From NCBI GenBank assembly GCA_038182865.1, contig CP116226.1, positions 1,054,001-1,118,000 on the forward strand: 64,000 bases of DNA, given 5' to 3'. The notes under the pieces are model-generated. The model did no database searches and was not told where the DNA came from. It saw only the letters and a program-made list of their open reading frames with translations. Of the stretch, positions 51,860 to 59,786 are shown one piece after another. The DNA is from Microbacterium enclense. Its GTDB lineage: Bacteria; Actinomycetota; Actinomycetes; Actinomycetales; Microbacteriaceae. The position numbers were made by a program, and so were the translations under genes. The first letter of the stretch is position 1. Every line of letters begins with the position of its first letter.

Positions 51860-51898
51860 CCTTCCCGAGGGGTCGATGGTTCCGACCCCTCGGGAAGG
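51860..51898 (-). terminator. Strong hairpin between permease and binding-protein genes
   Basis: CCTTCCCGAGGGGTCG (51860-51875) and CGACCCCTCGGGAAGG (51883-51898) form a perfect 16-bp stem with a 7-nt loop. It lies inside the operon, with no T tract on the minus strand, so it may be a partial terminator or an mRNA stabilising or processing site. Confidence 0.6.
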
Positions 51899-51918
51899 GA
51901 GACAGGGATGCCGGGGAG

Positions 51919-52887
51919 TCAGGCGCCGGTGGAGACCGGGGTGCGGGCGGACTCCGCCTCGACGGGCGCGGTCGTCGTCGGGGTGGGGCGCGGGGGCGTG
52001 GCATCCGTCGTCCCGGCGGCGCGACGCCGTCCCAGGACCGCGAGCAACGACGAGCGGTTGTCGGCGCGGTTGCCGAGCGCCGCCGTGAGCCGGTCGAGGT
52101 AGACCGCGAGGATGACCACGCTGAGGCCGGCCTCGACACCCTTGGGCAGGTTGACGGTCGAGATCGACTGCACGACCTCCTTGCCGAGGCCGTCGGCGCC
52201 CACGATGCCGGCCACGACGGCCATCGACAGCGCGAGCATGATGACCTGGTTGACGCCGGCCATGATCGTGGGCATCGCGAGCGGCAGCTGGATGCCGCGG
52301 AGGATCTGCCCCGGGGTCGCACCGAACGCGTGTCCGGCCTCGACCGTCTCGGAATCGACGCCGCGGATGCCGAGCTCGGTCAAGCGCACGCCCGGGGGGA
52401 GCGCGAAGATCACCGTCGACACGACGCCGGGTACGACGCCGATGCTGAAGAACGTGATCGCGGGGATCAGATACACGAACGCGGGCATCGTCTGCATGAA
52501 GTCGAGGATCGGCTTCAGCACCGCGCGCACGGCCGGGTTGCGGGCCGACCAGATGCCGAGCGGCACCGAGATGCCGACGGCGACGACGGTGGCCACGAGC
52601 ACGAGCGCGAGCGTCTGCATCGCGGTGACCCACTGCCCCATCGCGAGGATGAGAGCGAAGCCGATGGCGGTGCCGATCGCGAGCTTCCACGAGCGCAGCA
52701 GCCACGCCAGCAGCGCCGCGATGATGATCACCACGATGATCGGCGCGGCCAGCAGCACGTCGCTGAGGCCGCCCACCAGGAAGCGGACCGTCACGGCGAT
52801 GACGTCGAAGAGGCCCGAGAGGTTGTCGCGGAGCCAGTCCACGCCGGCGTCGACCCACGAGCCGACAGGAATGCGGAACCCGTCCAT
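51919..52887 (-). CDS. Glycine betaine/proline-type ABC transporter permease (ProW-like)
   Basis: This 322-residue permease has six or more helices, with ALVLVATVVAVGISVPLGIW, AVLKPILDFMQTMPAFVYLIPAITFF and the EAA-like loop EAGHAFGATPGQILRGIQLPLAMPTIMAGV, all typical of ProW/OpuAB. The start overlaps the ATPase stop (ATGA, one base). The C-terminal 45 residues are Pro/Thr-rich and cytoplasmic. It is followed by a 16-bp hairpin before the binding protein. Confidence 0.92.
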   Translation of the reverse strand: MDGFRIPVGSWVDAGVDWLRDNLSGLFDVIAVTVRFLVGGLSDVLLAAPIIVVIIIAALLAWLLRSWKLAIGTAIGFALILAMGQWVTAMQTLALVLVATVVAVGISVPLGIWSARNPAVRAVLKPILDFMQTMPAFVYLIPAITFFSIGVVPGVVSTVIFALPPGVRLTELGIRGVDSETVEAGHAFGATPGQILRGIQLPLAMPTIMAGVNQVIMLALSMAVVAGIVGADGLGKEVVQSISTVNLPKGVEAGLSVVILAVYLDRLTAALGNRADNRSSLLAVLGRRRAAGTTDATPPRPTPTTTAPVEAESARTPVSTGA

Positions 52888-54191
52888 CAGCGCACCTCCT
52901 CGATCTCGGTGGCCGATGCCGCGTCGGCGAGCACCGCGTCGATCTCGGCGGACGGGAGCGGCTGCGGGAGCACGGTGATCTCCTCCGTGGCGGTCGGGCC
53001 CGGTCCGAGGGCCGCGAGCAGGGTCACGCGCGGGATGACGCCGGCGAGACGACCCTCGGCGTCGAGCACAGCGAGGGGAAGCGGCGACTCGACCGAGGGC
53101 ACGAACAGGTTCATCAGGACGTCGTCCTCGCGGACGCTCTGCGGCATCGGCTTGAGCCGACTGCGCAGCGAGTTCTCGCCCGCTCGGACGAGCTTGATGG
53201 CATCCCGGTCCGTGATCATGCCGAGCGGCTTGCGATCCCGGTCGGTCACGTACACGGCCGACATGTAGGCGTCGCGCATCTGACGCAGGGCCGTGCGCGG
53301 CCCCGCGGAGGCGTCGACGCGCGGACGCGGACGCTCCATCACGTTGCCGGCGGTCAGCACGCGGGCACGGTCGACGTCCTGCACGAACTGCTCGACGTAG
53401 TCGTTGGCCGGGTCGGTGAGGATGTCTTCGGGCGTGCCGATCTGCACGATGCGCCCGTCGCGCATGACCGCGATGCGGTCGCCGAGGAACATGGCCTCGT
53501 TGAGATCGTGAGTGATGAAGACGATGGTCTTCTTCAGCGTGCGCTGGAGCTCGAGGAGCTGCTCCTGCATCTCGCGGCGGATGAGCGGGTCGAGGGCGCT
53601 GAACGCCTCGTCCATGAGCAGGATGTCGGTGTCGGCGGCGAGCGCGCGGGCGATGCCGACGCGTTGCTGCATCCCGCCGGACAGGGCCGAGGGGAGCTTG
53701 TCGCCCCACCCCTCGAGTCCCACGAGCGCGAGGATCTCGTCGGCCTTGGCCAGGCGTTCGGTTCTGCCGACGCCGCGGAGCTCGAGCGGGTACGCGACAT
53801 TGGCGGCGACCGTGCGGTGAGGCAGGAGCGCGAAGTGCTGGAACACCATCGCGAGGCGCTCTCGTCGGAGGGCGCGCAGACGGGCCGAACCGACGCCGGT
53901 GAGGGCGTCGCCCTGCACCTCGACGGTGCCGGCGGTGGCCTCGTGCAGGCCGTTGAGCATGCGGATGATCGTGGATTTTCCGGAGCCGGAGAGACCCATG
54001 ATGACGAAGATCTCACCGGGCTGGACGTCGAAGCTCGCGTCGATGACGGCTGCGGTCCCGTGGTCGGCGATCTCGTCACGGCGGGCACCGGAGCGGAGCT
54101 TCTCGACGGCGGCCTGCGGGGAACGGCCGAAGACCTTGAACAGGTTCTTCGCCGCGAGGGCAGGCGCTGCGAGGGCAGGCGGAGTGGTCAC
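52887..54191 (-). CDS. Glycine betaine/proline-type ABC ATPase with CBS domains (ProV-like)
   Basis: This 434-residue ATPase has the ProV-specific start region NLFKVFGRSPQAAVEKLRSG, Walker A GLSGSGKSTIIRMLNGL, signature LSGGMQQRVGIARALA, Walker B ILLMDEAFSALDPL and H-loop ITHDLNEAMFLGDRI. From about residue 290 it has CBS-domain sequence (AYMSAVYVTDRDRKPLGMIT, LPLAVLDAEGRLAGVIPRV), used in homologues to sense ionic strength. The GTG at 54191 fits the N-terminus. It is the first gene of the operon. Confidence 0.93.
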   Translation of the reverse strand: MTTPPALAAPALAAKNLFKVFGRSPQAAVEKLRSGARRDEIADHGTAAVIDASFDVQPGEIFVIMGLSGSGKSTIIRMLNGLHEATAGTVEVQGDALTGVGSARLRALRRERLAMVFQHFALLPHRTVAANVAYPLELRGVGRTERLAKADEILALVGLEGWGDKLPSALSGGMQQRVGIARALAADTDILLMDEAFSALDPLIRREMQEQLLELQRTLKKTIVFITHDLNEAMFLGDRIAVMRDGRIVQIGTPEDILTDPANDYVEQFVQDVDRARVLTAGNVMERPRPRVDASAGPRTALRQMRDAYMSAVYVTDRDRKPLGMITDRDAIKLVRAGENSLRSRLKPMPQSVREDDVLMNLFVPSVESPLPLAVLDAEGRLAGVIPRVTLLAALGPGPTATEEITVLPQPLPSAEIDAVLADAASATEIEEVR

Positions 54192-54276
54192 TGTGTACCT
54201 CGGCGGCCGTCGGGTCGGCCGCATCGGTCACGCCCGGGTGGCAGCCGTCAGCGCTCTCCGGGGGAGAAAGCGCGTC

Positions 54277-54301
54277 GGCACCGGATGTCGGATCCGGTGC
54301 C
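54277..54301. promoter_or_regulatory. 25-bp palindrome upstream of the betaine importer
   Basis: GGCACCGGAT-GTCGG-ATCCGGTGCC is a perfect 10-bp-arm palindrome about 86 bp before proV. It could be an operator or a 5'-leader hairpin. Otherwise the 396-bp gap 54192-54587 holds only a weak GGCCC-AAAAAC-GGGCC hairpin near 54375 and no gene. Confidence 0.55.
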
Positions 54302-54587
54302 CAGGCCGCCGACCGTACGCTCGCAGCGTCGACTCCCCCGAGTCGTCACCGCGACCGCGGACTGGTCGGGTGGGCGGCCCAAAAACGGGCCACGACTAGG
54401 TTTTCACGCTGATGGATCGGCTGGCAAGTCGCCCCGCGGCTTGCGATTCCGGATGCCGCATGGCACACGCGCGCGCGTGCTCGCGGCCACCCGCCGCTCC
54501 CGCCGAGATGTCGCCCCGGGCGTGTCGTGCACACGGCGGGGGCGTCCGCGACGCGCTCGCGCGACACGGGCACGAGGACGCCGCGCG

Positions 54588-54893
54588 TCAGTCGGCGGCG
54601 GGCTCGGCGGCCGCGGAGCGGTGGTGGCGGATGACCTCGGCGACCACGAAGTTGAACCACTTCTCGGCGAACGCCGGATCCAGGTCGGCGTCTTCGGCCA
54701 GTCGCATGAGCCGCGCGATCTGCTGCTCCTCGCGAGCCGGGTCGGATGCCGGCATCCCGTGCTTCGCCTTGAGCACGCCGACCTGCTTGGTGCAGCGGAA
54801 GCGCTCCGCCAGCAGGAAGATCAGCGCGGCGTCGATGTTGTCGATGCTGCCCCGCAGGTTCTGCAGGATCCTCGTGGGGTCGGCGTCCGTCAT
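54588..54893 (-). CDS. Chorismate mutase (AroQ type)
   Basis: This 101-residue protein matches the AroQ class: LQNLRGSIDNIDAALIFLLAERFRCTKQVGVLKAKHGMP, then DPAREEQQIARLMRLAEDADLDPAFAEKWFNFVVAEVIRHH. It would convert chorismate to prephenate for Phe/Tyr synthesis. The R-x-K pattern and conserved Glu are present. GGAGG lies about 5 nt before the ATG. It may be transcribed ahead of the betaine operon on the same strand, but 396 bp separate them. Confidence 0.9.
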   Translation of the reverse strand: MTDADPTRILQNLRGSIDNIDAALIFLLAERFRCTKQVGVLKAKHGMPASDPAREEQQIARLMRLAEDADLDPAFAEKWFNFVVAEVIRHHRSAAAEPAAD

Positions 54894-54973
54894 ATGTCCT
54901 CCCGAATCGCTCCGAGACTATCGCGCGGAGCAACCTCGGACGCGCCCTCGCAGCCGACCCCTACAGTGTGAGG

Positions 54974-56098
54974 ATGAGCCGATCGACCCGCCCCGACCCC
55001 ACCGCTGAAGGTGCAGACGCCGGGGAACCCACCTCGCGCGACCGGCCCGTCTGGTCGGCGATCTCCCGGCCGTACGCGGCGGGGTTCTTCCTCACCCTCG
55101 GCGGGTTGACCGCATTCCTGCTCGGCCTCGCGCTCTCGAACCTGTCGACCGTGCTGATCTACATCGCGATCGCGCTCTTCATCGCGCTCGCCCTCGACCC
55201 CCTCGTGCGCCTGCTCGTGCGTCGCGGGATCTCGCGCGCCTGGGCCATCGTGATCGTGTTCGGGGGCCTGGCGGTCATCCTCGCGGCGGCGCTGTGGCTG
55301 CTCATTCCTCCCGTGGTGCGCCAGGTCGAGCAGTTCGTCTCCGACATCCCCACCTTCGTCAACGACACCCGGCACAGCGAGTGGGTGATGTGGATCGAGG
55401 CGAACCTGGGCGACAGCGTCGGCGACATCATCAACGAGATCCAGAACTTCTTCACCAACCCCACCAACATCGCGGCCATCGGCGGAGGCCTCCTGCAGGT
55501 CGGCGTGACCATCGGCACGTTCGTCTCAGGGGCGATCATCGTGCTGGTGCTGAGCCTGTACTTCCTGGCATCCCTGCCGAAGATGAAGAACAGTCTCGTG
55601 CGACTCACCCCCGCCCGCAGCCGCGCGACGGTCGCCGACCTGACGGGCCAGATCACCGAATCGGTCGGCGGCTACCTCGCCGGAATGGTCGTGCTCGCCC
55701 TCTGCAACGCGGTCTTCGCCTTCATCGTCCTGACGATCCTGCAGCAGCCCTTCGCCGCCCTGCTCGCGGCCCTCGCGTTCGGCATCACGCTCATCCCCCT
55801 CGTCGGCTCCGTGCTGTTCTGGGCGACGGCCACGCTGTTCACGTTGCTCGTCAACCCGACCGCCGGACTCATCTTCGCGATCGTCTACCTGATCTATATG
55901 CAGATCGAGGCATACCTGCTCACGCCGCGCGTGATGAACCGGACGATCTCGGTCCCGGGCTCCCTCGTCGTGATCGGCGCCCTCGTCGGCGGCACGCTCC
56001 TGGGCCTTCCCGGCGCCCTCGTGGCCATCCCCGTCACGGCGTCGATCCTGCTGATCATCAAGCAGATCGTCATCCCGCGTCAGGATGCCAAGAAGTAG
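54974..56098 (+). CDS. AI-2E family membrane transporter
   Basis: This 374-residue protein has about eight helices and the family landmarks IALFIALALDPLVRLLVRRGISRAWAIVIVF, SGAIIVLVLSLYFLASLPKM, LVGSVLFWATATLFTLLVNP and PGALVAIPVTASILLIIK. AI-2E members have been linked to autoinducer-2 export and to sodium/proton antiport; this one cannot be assigned. The ATG follows TACAGT by 6 nt. It ends 3 bp from the converging nagA-like gene. Confidence 0.9.
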   Translation: MSRSTRPDPTAEGADAGEPTSRDRPVWSAISRPYAAGFFLTLGGLTAFLLGLALSNLSTVLIYIAIALFIALALDPLVRLLVRRGISRAWAIVIVFGGLAVILAAALWLLIPPVVRQVEQFVSDIPTFVNDTRHSEWVMWIEANLGDSVGDIINEIQNFFTNPTNIAAIGGGLLQVGVTIGTFVSGAIIVLVLSLYFLASLPKMKNSLVRLTPARSRATVADLTGQITESVGGYLAGMVVLALCNAVFAFIVLTILQQPFAALLAALAFGITLIPLVGSVLFWATATLFTLLVNPTAGLIFAIVYLIYMQIEAYLLTPRVMNRTISVPGSLVVIGALVGGTLLGLPGALVAIPVTASILLIIKQIVIPRQDAKK

Positions 56099-56101
56099 GC
56101 C

Positions 56102-56992
56102 TCAGCGCAGCACCCGGCCCGGAACGGTCGATGCGGCGGCCCGCGCGACCGGTTCCGGCACGCCCGCCGCGATGGTCACGGCGACGGCCCGATCCATCGT
56201 GAGCGTCGATCCCGCGAGCGTGTCGGTCCCGGACACGACCGGGCGGTCGCCGCGCACGTCCACGAGCAGTCCGCCGAGCGTGTAGCGACCGTCGCCCAGC
56301 CCCGTGGCCGACATCGCGTCGGTGACCAGCGCCACGCGGCCGGACGCCGCATCGAACAGGGCGCGCAGCACGACCGGGTGCACGTGGATCCCGTCGGCGA
56401 TGACCTCGACCACGACGTGGTCGCGCGCGAGCGCCGCCCCCACGGGGCCGGGGTCCCGATGGCCGAGACCGGGCATGGCGTTGAACGCGTGGGTGAGCAG
56501 GCGCGCGCCGCGGTCGAACGCTTCGGCCGCGCGGGCGTAGTCGGCCTGGGTGTGCCCGACGGCGACGACGACGCCTGCCGCGACGAGACGGTCGATGGCA
56601 TCCATCGCTCCGGGCAGCTCGGGGGCCAGAGTGACCTGCCGGACGATCCCCTGCCCCGCGTCGAGGAGGCGCTCCACGGCCTCCGGGGCGGGGACCGTCA
56701 GAGCGGCGGGATCATGCGCCCCGCGGCGCTCCTCGGCGAGGAAGGGCCCCTCCAGGTGCACCCCGGCGACCCCGGGTAGCTCGGGCAGCATCTCGCGCAG
56801 GGCCGCAAGCCGCCGTTCCACACGATCGAGGGGCGCGCTCACGAGGCTCACGAGCATCGACGCCGTCCCGTGCGCGCGGTGGTGCGCGACCGCGGCGCTC
56901 ACGCCCTCGAGGTCGGCGTCGTCGAAGCCGTGGCCGAGGGCCCCGTGACAGTGCAGATCGACGAAGAACGGCACCGGGATCGAGGTGGACAT
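56102..56992 (-). CDS. Short N-acetylglucosamine-6-phosphate deacetylase (NagA-like)
   Basis: This 296-residue amidohydrolase has the NagA core: FFVDLHCHGALGHGF (metal His14, His16), VAGVHLEGPFLAEERRGAHDP with the metal Glu, VVAVGHTQADYARAAEAFD, LLTHAFNAMPGLGHRDPG and LVTDAMSATGLGDG with the catalytic Asp. Typical NagA is about 380 residues; this protein lacks the N-terminal beta-sandwich segment that normally precedes the HxH. The missing part is not found upstream, since the ATG follows TACCGT by 6 nt. Either a minimal barrel or a different acetyl-sugar enzyme is possible. Confidence 0.82.
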   Translation of the reverse strand: MSTSIPVPFFVDLHCHGALGHGFDDADLEGVSAAVAHHRAHGTASMLVSLVSAPLDRVERRLAALREMLPELPGVAGVHLEGPFLAEERRGAHDPAALTVPAPEAVERLLDAGQGIVRQVTLAPELPGAMDAIDRLVAAGVVVAVGHTQADYARAAEAFDRGARLLTHAFNAMPGLGHRDPGPVGAALARDHVVVEVIADGIHVHPVVLRALFDAASGRVALVTDAMSATGLGDGRYTLGGLLVDVRGDRPVVSGTDTLAGSTLTMDRAVAVTIAAGVPEPVARAAASTVPGRVLR

Positions 56993-57112
56993 GCCGCCAC
57001 GGTACTGCAGAGATCAGATGTATCGCGCGACCGCCGGGGCCGGCGAGACGTGAGCGGGCCGCCGCGCACGTGCAATGATCTCGTCACCGCACCCCACCAT
57101 CGGAGCATCGGC

Positions 57113-58285
57113 ATGAACGCGCCCTACCCCCACCTCACGTCGACGGGCGGCGTGTTCTCACTCATCCGTGACGGCCTCGCCCGCTCGAGGTCGGACCTGT
57201 CGCGGCTGACAGGCCTCGCGCCCTCGACGATCACACTCCGCGTCGACGAGCTGCTCGGCCTCGGCGTCGTCGAAGAGGCCGGTGAGACGGCGTCCCGAGG
57301 GGGACGGCGTCCGCGCAAACTCGCCCTCGCCCGCGACGGGCGGGTCATCGCGGGCATCGACCTCGGCGCCACTCACGCCACGATCATCCTGGAAGACCTG
57401 CGTGGCGCCCGCGTGGCTCGTCATCGGATGAGTCTCGACATCGCGCGGGCTCCGGAGGTGGTGCTGCGCGGCATCCACCGCGAGGTCCTCTCACTCGTGG
57501 AGTCCGCCGCAGACCCCGTCACCCTCGCGGGGATCGGTCTCGCGGTCCCCGGGCCGGTCGGCGTCCCCGACGGCCGCATCATCTCCCCGTCGCGGATGCC
57601 CGGGTGGAACGGCATCGACGCCTCCGCCATCCTCGGCGGCATCGCCGGCGTGCCCGTGCGGTGCGAGAACGACGCGAACGCCATGGCGCTCGGCGAGCAC
57701 ATCGCCGACGGCCGGCGCTCGGCGAACATGCTCGTGGTGAAGGCGGGTTCGAGCATCGGTGTCGGCATCATCGTGGACGGGGCGCTGTATCGCGGAGCGA
57801 CCGGCGTGGCCGGCGACATCACGCACATCGCGGTGGCCGGGTCGACGGTGGCCTGCGTGTGCGGGCGTGTCGGGTGCCTCGACGCGATCGCCGGCGGCCG
57901 CGCGATCGGTGAGGCCATGACCGCGGGCGGCATCCGCGTCGACGACGTGGCGCAGCTCGCGGATCTCGCTCGCGACGGGCATCCGCTCGCGACGCGCTTG
58001 CTCCGGGAGGCGGGGCTCAGAACGGGCAGTGTGCTGGCGACGATCGTCGGCTTCTTCAATCCCGAGCGCCTCGTGCTCGGGGGCGTCATCGCCACCACCG
58101 ACGCTTTCGTCGCGGGAGTGCGCTCGAGCATCTACGACCTCTGCCTGCCGCTGTCGACGTCGTCGCTCGACGTCTCTGCGTCGGCCGAAGGGTGGGACAT
58201 CGGCGCGCGCGGCGCGGCGCTCCTCGTGCGAGATGAGTTGCTGTCGGCGGCATCCATCGACGCCCTCGCTCGCGCCCACGTCTGA
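57113..58285 (+). CDS. ROK family transcriptional regulator
   Basis: This 390-residue regulator has an N-terminal winged helix (FSLIRDGLARSRSDLSRLTGLAPSTITLRVDELLGLGVVEE) and a sugar-kinase-like ROK domain. In that domain VIAGIDLGATHATIILED starts the fold, GLAVPGPVGVPDGRIIS follows, and the zinc motif CVCGRVGCLDA lies at Cys248, Cys250 and Cys255. ROK repressors sense sugars or sugar phosphates. It precedes a sugar importer and glycan enzymes on the same strand, and operator-like repeats lie between it and them, so it most likely controls them. GGAG precedes the ATG. Confidence 0.9.
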   Translation: MNAPYPHLTSTGGVFSLIRDGLARSRSDLSRLTGLAPSTITLRVDELLGLGVVEEAGETASRGGRRPRKLALARDGRVIAGIDLGATHATIILEDLRGARVARHRMSLDIARAPEVVLRGIHREVLSLVESAADPVTLAGIGLAVPGPVGVPDGRIISPSRMPGWNGIDASAILGGIAGVPVRCENDANAMALGEHIADGRRSANMLVVKAGSSIGVGIIVDGALYRGATGVAGDITHIAVAGSTVACVCGRVGCLDAIAGGRAIGEAMTAGGIRVDDVAQLADLARDGHPLATRLLREAGLRTGSVLATIVGFFNPERLVLGGVIATTDAFVAGVRSSIYDLCLPLSTSSLDVSASAEGWDIGARGAALLVRDELLSAASIDALARAHV

Positions 58286-58347
58286 CTTATTTCACCAATT
58301 GAAGTCAAAATAACGACTTCATCCGATCTGTGTAACAGGTCCGTTAC
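58283..58347. promoter_or_regulatory. Operator-like repeats between ROK regulator and binding-protein gene
   Basis: TGACTT (58283-58288), TGAAGTC (58300-58306) and GACTTCA (58315-58321) are three copies of one half-site, the last two in inverted orientation 8 bp apart. GTAAC-AGGTCC-GTTAC (58332-58347) is a second palindrome. The region is strikingly AT-rich for this genome and should hold the promoter. Confidence 0.6.
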
Positions 58348-58464
58348 GGAATGAAGCAGACGGGTCCCGCGCCGTTAGCTTCTCCCCAAGACCCATTCAT
58401 CCGATGTCTCCAGGGCTGATACGCCGGACCCGACCTCCGCAGCCCGCACCCGAGAGGAAACCTC

Positions 58465-59724
58465 ATGCACAAGAAACGGATCGCCTTCGCCGGCCTCGTC
58501 GCCGTCGCGGCGATGGGCTTCACGGCCTGCGCCTCCGGCGGCAACGCAGCCGACGGCGGCAAGACGACCATCGTCTGGAACATGTGGGCCGGTGACACCG
58601 CGTCCGAGCAGAAGCTCAAGGATCAGATGGCCGTCGCGCAGAAGCTCGTCGGTGACGACATCACCATCGAGCTGCAGACCGCTCCGTGGGCCGACTACTT
58701 CACCAAGCTGAACACCAACATGGCGTCGGGCAAGGTCGCCTGCGTCACCGGCATGAACGGTCAGCGTCTCGCCGGCTACACCGAGGTGTTCGACGAGCTG
58801 ACCGACGACGACCTGGCGACCATGGGGATCTCGCGCGACGCCTACAACCCGGGTGCCCTCAGCGTCATGGAGAACAGCGGGAAACTGTACGGCCTGCCGT
58901 ACGACACGGCGGCGATGCTGCTCTTCTACAACGCCGATCTGTTCGCCAAGGCCGGCGCTCCCGTTCCGACCAACGACTGGACCATCGACGACTTCGAGAA
59001 GGCCGCGAGCGAGATCACCGCCAAGGCCGGCGCGAAGGGCTTCGCCGTCTCGGTCGACGAGTTCCAGTGGCTCTCGCTCCCCATGGCCGAGACGGGCCTG
59101 CAGCCGGTCGACGACTCCGGCGCGCTCGACCTGACGAACCCGAGCTTCGTCGAGGCCGCCACGCGCTACGGCGACCTCGTGACCAAGCTCGGCGTGTCCG
59201 ACGCCGTCCCCTCCGCCTCGGACTCCGCCTGGACCACCACGCAGTTCGAGAACGGCAAGGCCGCGATGATCATCGAGGGAACCTGGATGGCATCCACGCT
59301 CACGGGCCCCGACCTCGGCTTCTCGGCCGGCGCGGTGCGCATCCCGCGCGGCGGTGAGGGCGCCTACGGCGTGGCCCTCGGCTCGGGCTACGGCATCGCC
59401 GCGAACTGCGAGAACAAGGACGCCGCGCTCAAGGTGCTCGGCGCCCTGTCGAGCCCCGACGTGCAGTCGGTCATCGCGCAGCAGGGCGGCTACCCGGCGC
59501 AGCTCGCCAGCCAGCCGGAGTTCTTCACCTCGCTTCCGGATGCCACGCGCGACAACCTCACGCAGGCCTTCACCGCCGCCTTCGAAGGCGCGGTATCGCA
59601 GCGGGTGACCGACCAGTGGACGCAGGTGGCGACCGCGATGCCGAACGAACTCGTGAGCGTCTACACCGGCCAGGCGACCATGTCGTCGGTGCTCGACGGC
59701 CTCGAGCAGCGTTTCGGTAAGTAA
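58465..59724 (+). CDS. Sugar-binding lipoprotein of ABC importer (CUT1)
   Basis: This 419-residue lipoprotein starts MHKKRIAFAGLVAVAAMGF and has the lipobox TAC (FTACASGG). The mature part shows IVWNMWAGDTASEQKLKDQM, YGLPYDTAAMLLFYNADLFAKAGAP and ENGKAAMIIEGTWMASTL, as in family 1 extracellular binding proteins. AGAGGAAA lies before the ATG. It is the first gene after the ROK operators and is followed by a strong hairpin and the fucosidase gene. The substrate is probably an oligosaccharide, perhaps fucose-containing. Confidence 0.93.
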   Translation: MHKKRIAFAGLVAVAAMGFTACASGGNAADGGKTTIVWNMWAGDTASEQKLKDQMAVAQKLVGDDITIELQTAPWADYFTKLNTNMASGKVACVTGMNGQRLAGYTEVFDELTDDDLATMGISRDAYNPGALSVMENSGKLYGLPYDTAAMLLFYNADLFAKAGAPVPTNDWTIDDFEKAASEITAKAGAKGFAVSVDEFQWLSLPMAETGLQPVDDSGALDLTNPSFVEAATRYGDLVTKLGVSDAVPSASDSAWTTTQFENGKAAMIIEGTWMASTLTGPDLGFSAGAVRIPRGGEGAYGVALGSGYGIAANCENKDAALKVLGALSSPDVQSVIAQQGGYPAQLASQPEFFTSLPDATRDNLTQAFTAAFEGAVSQRVTDQWTQVATAMPNELVSVYTGQATMSSVLDGLEQRFGK

Positions 59725-59731
59725 GCCCTAC

Positions 59732-59763
59732 GGGGAGGCGGCACCGCTCGGTGCCGCCTCCCC
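59732..59763 (+). terminator. Strong intercistronic hairpin after the sugar-binding protein
   Basis: GGGGAGGCGGCACC, loop GCTC and GGTGCCGCCTCCCC form a perfect 14-bp stem 8 bp past the stop codon. The downstream genes continue on the same strand, so it probably reduces read-through so that more binding protein than permease is made. Confidence 0.65.
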
Positions 59764-59786
59764 CTTCTCCTGCGAGGAGCACCGCC

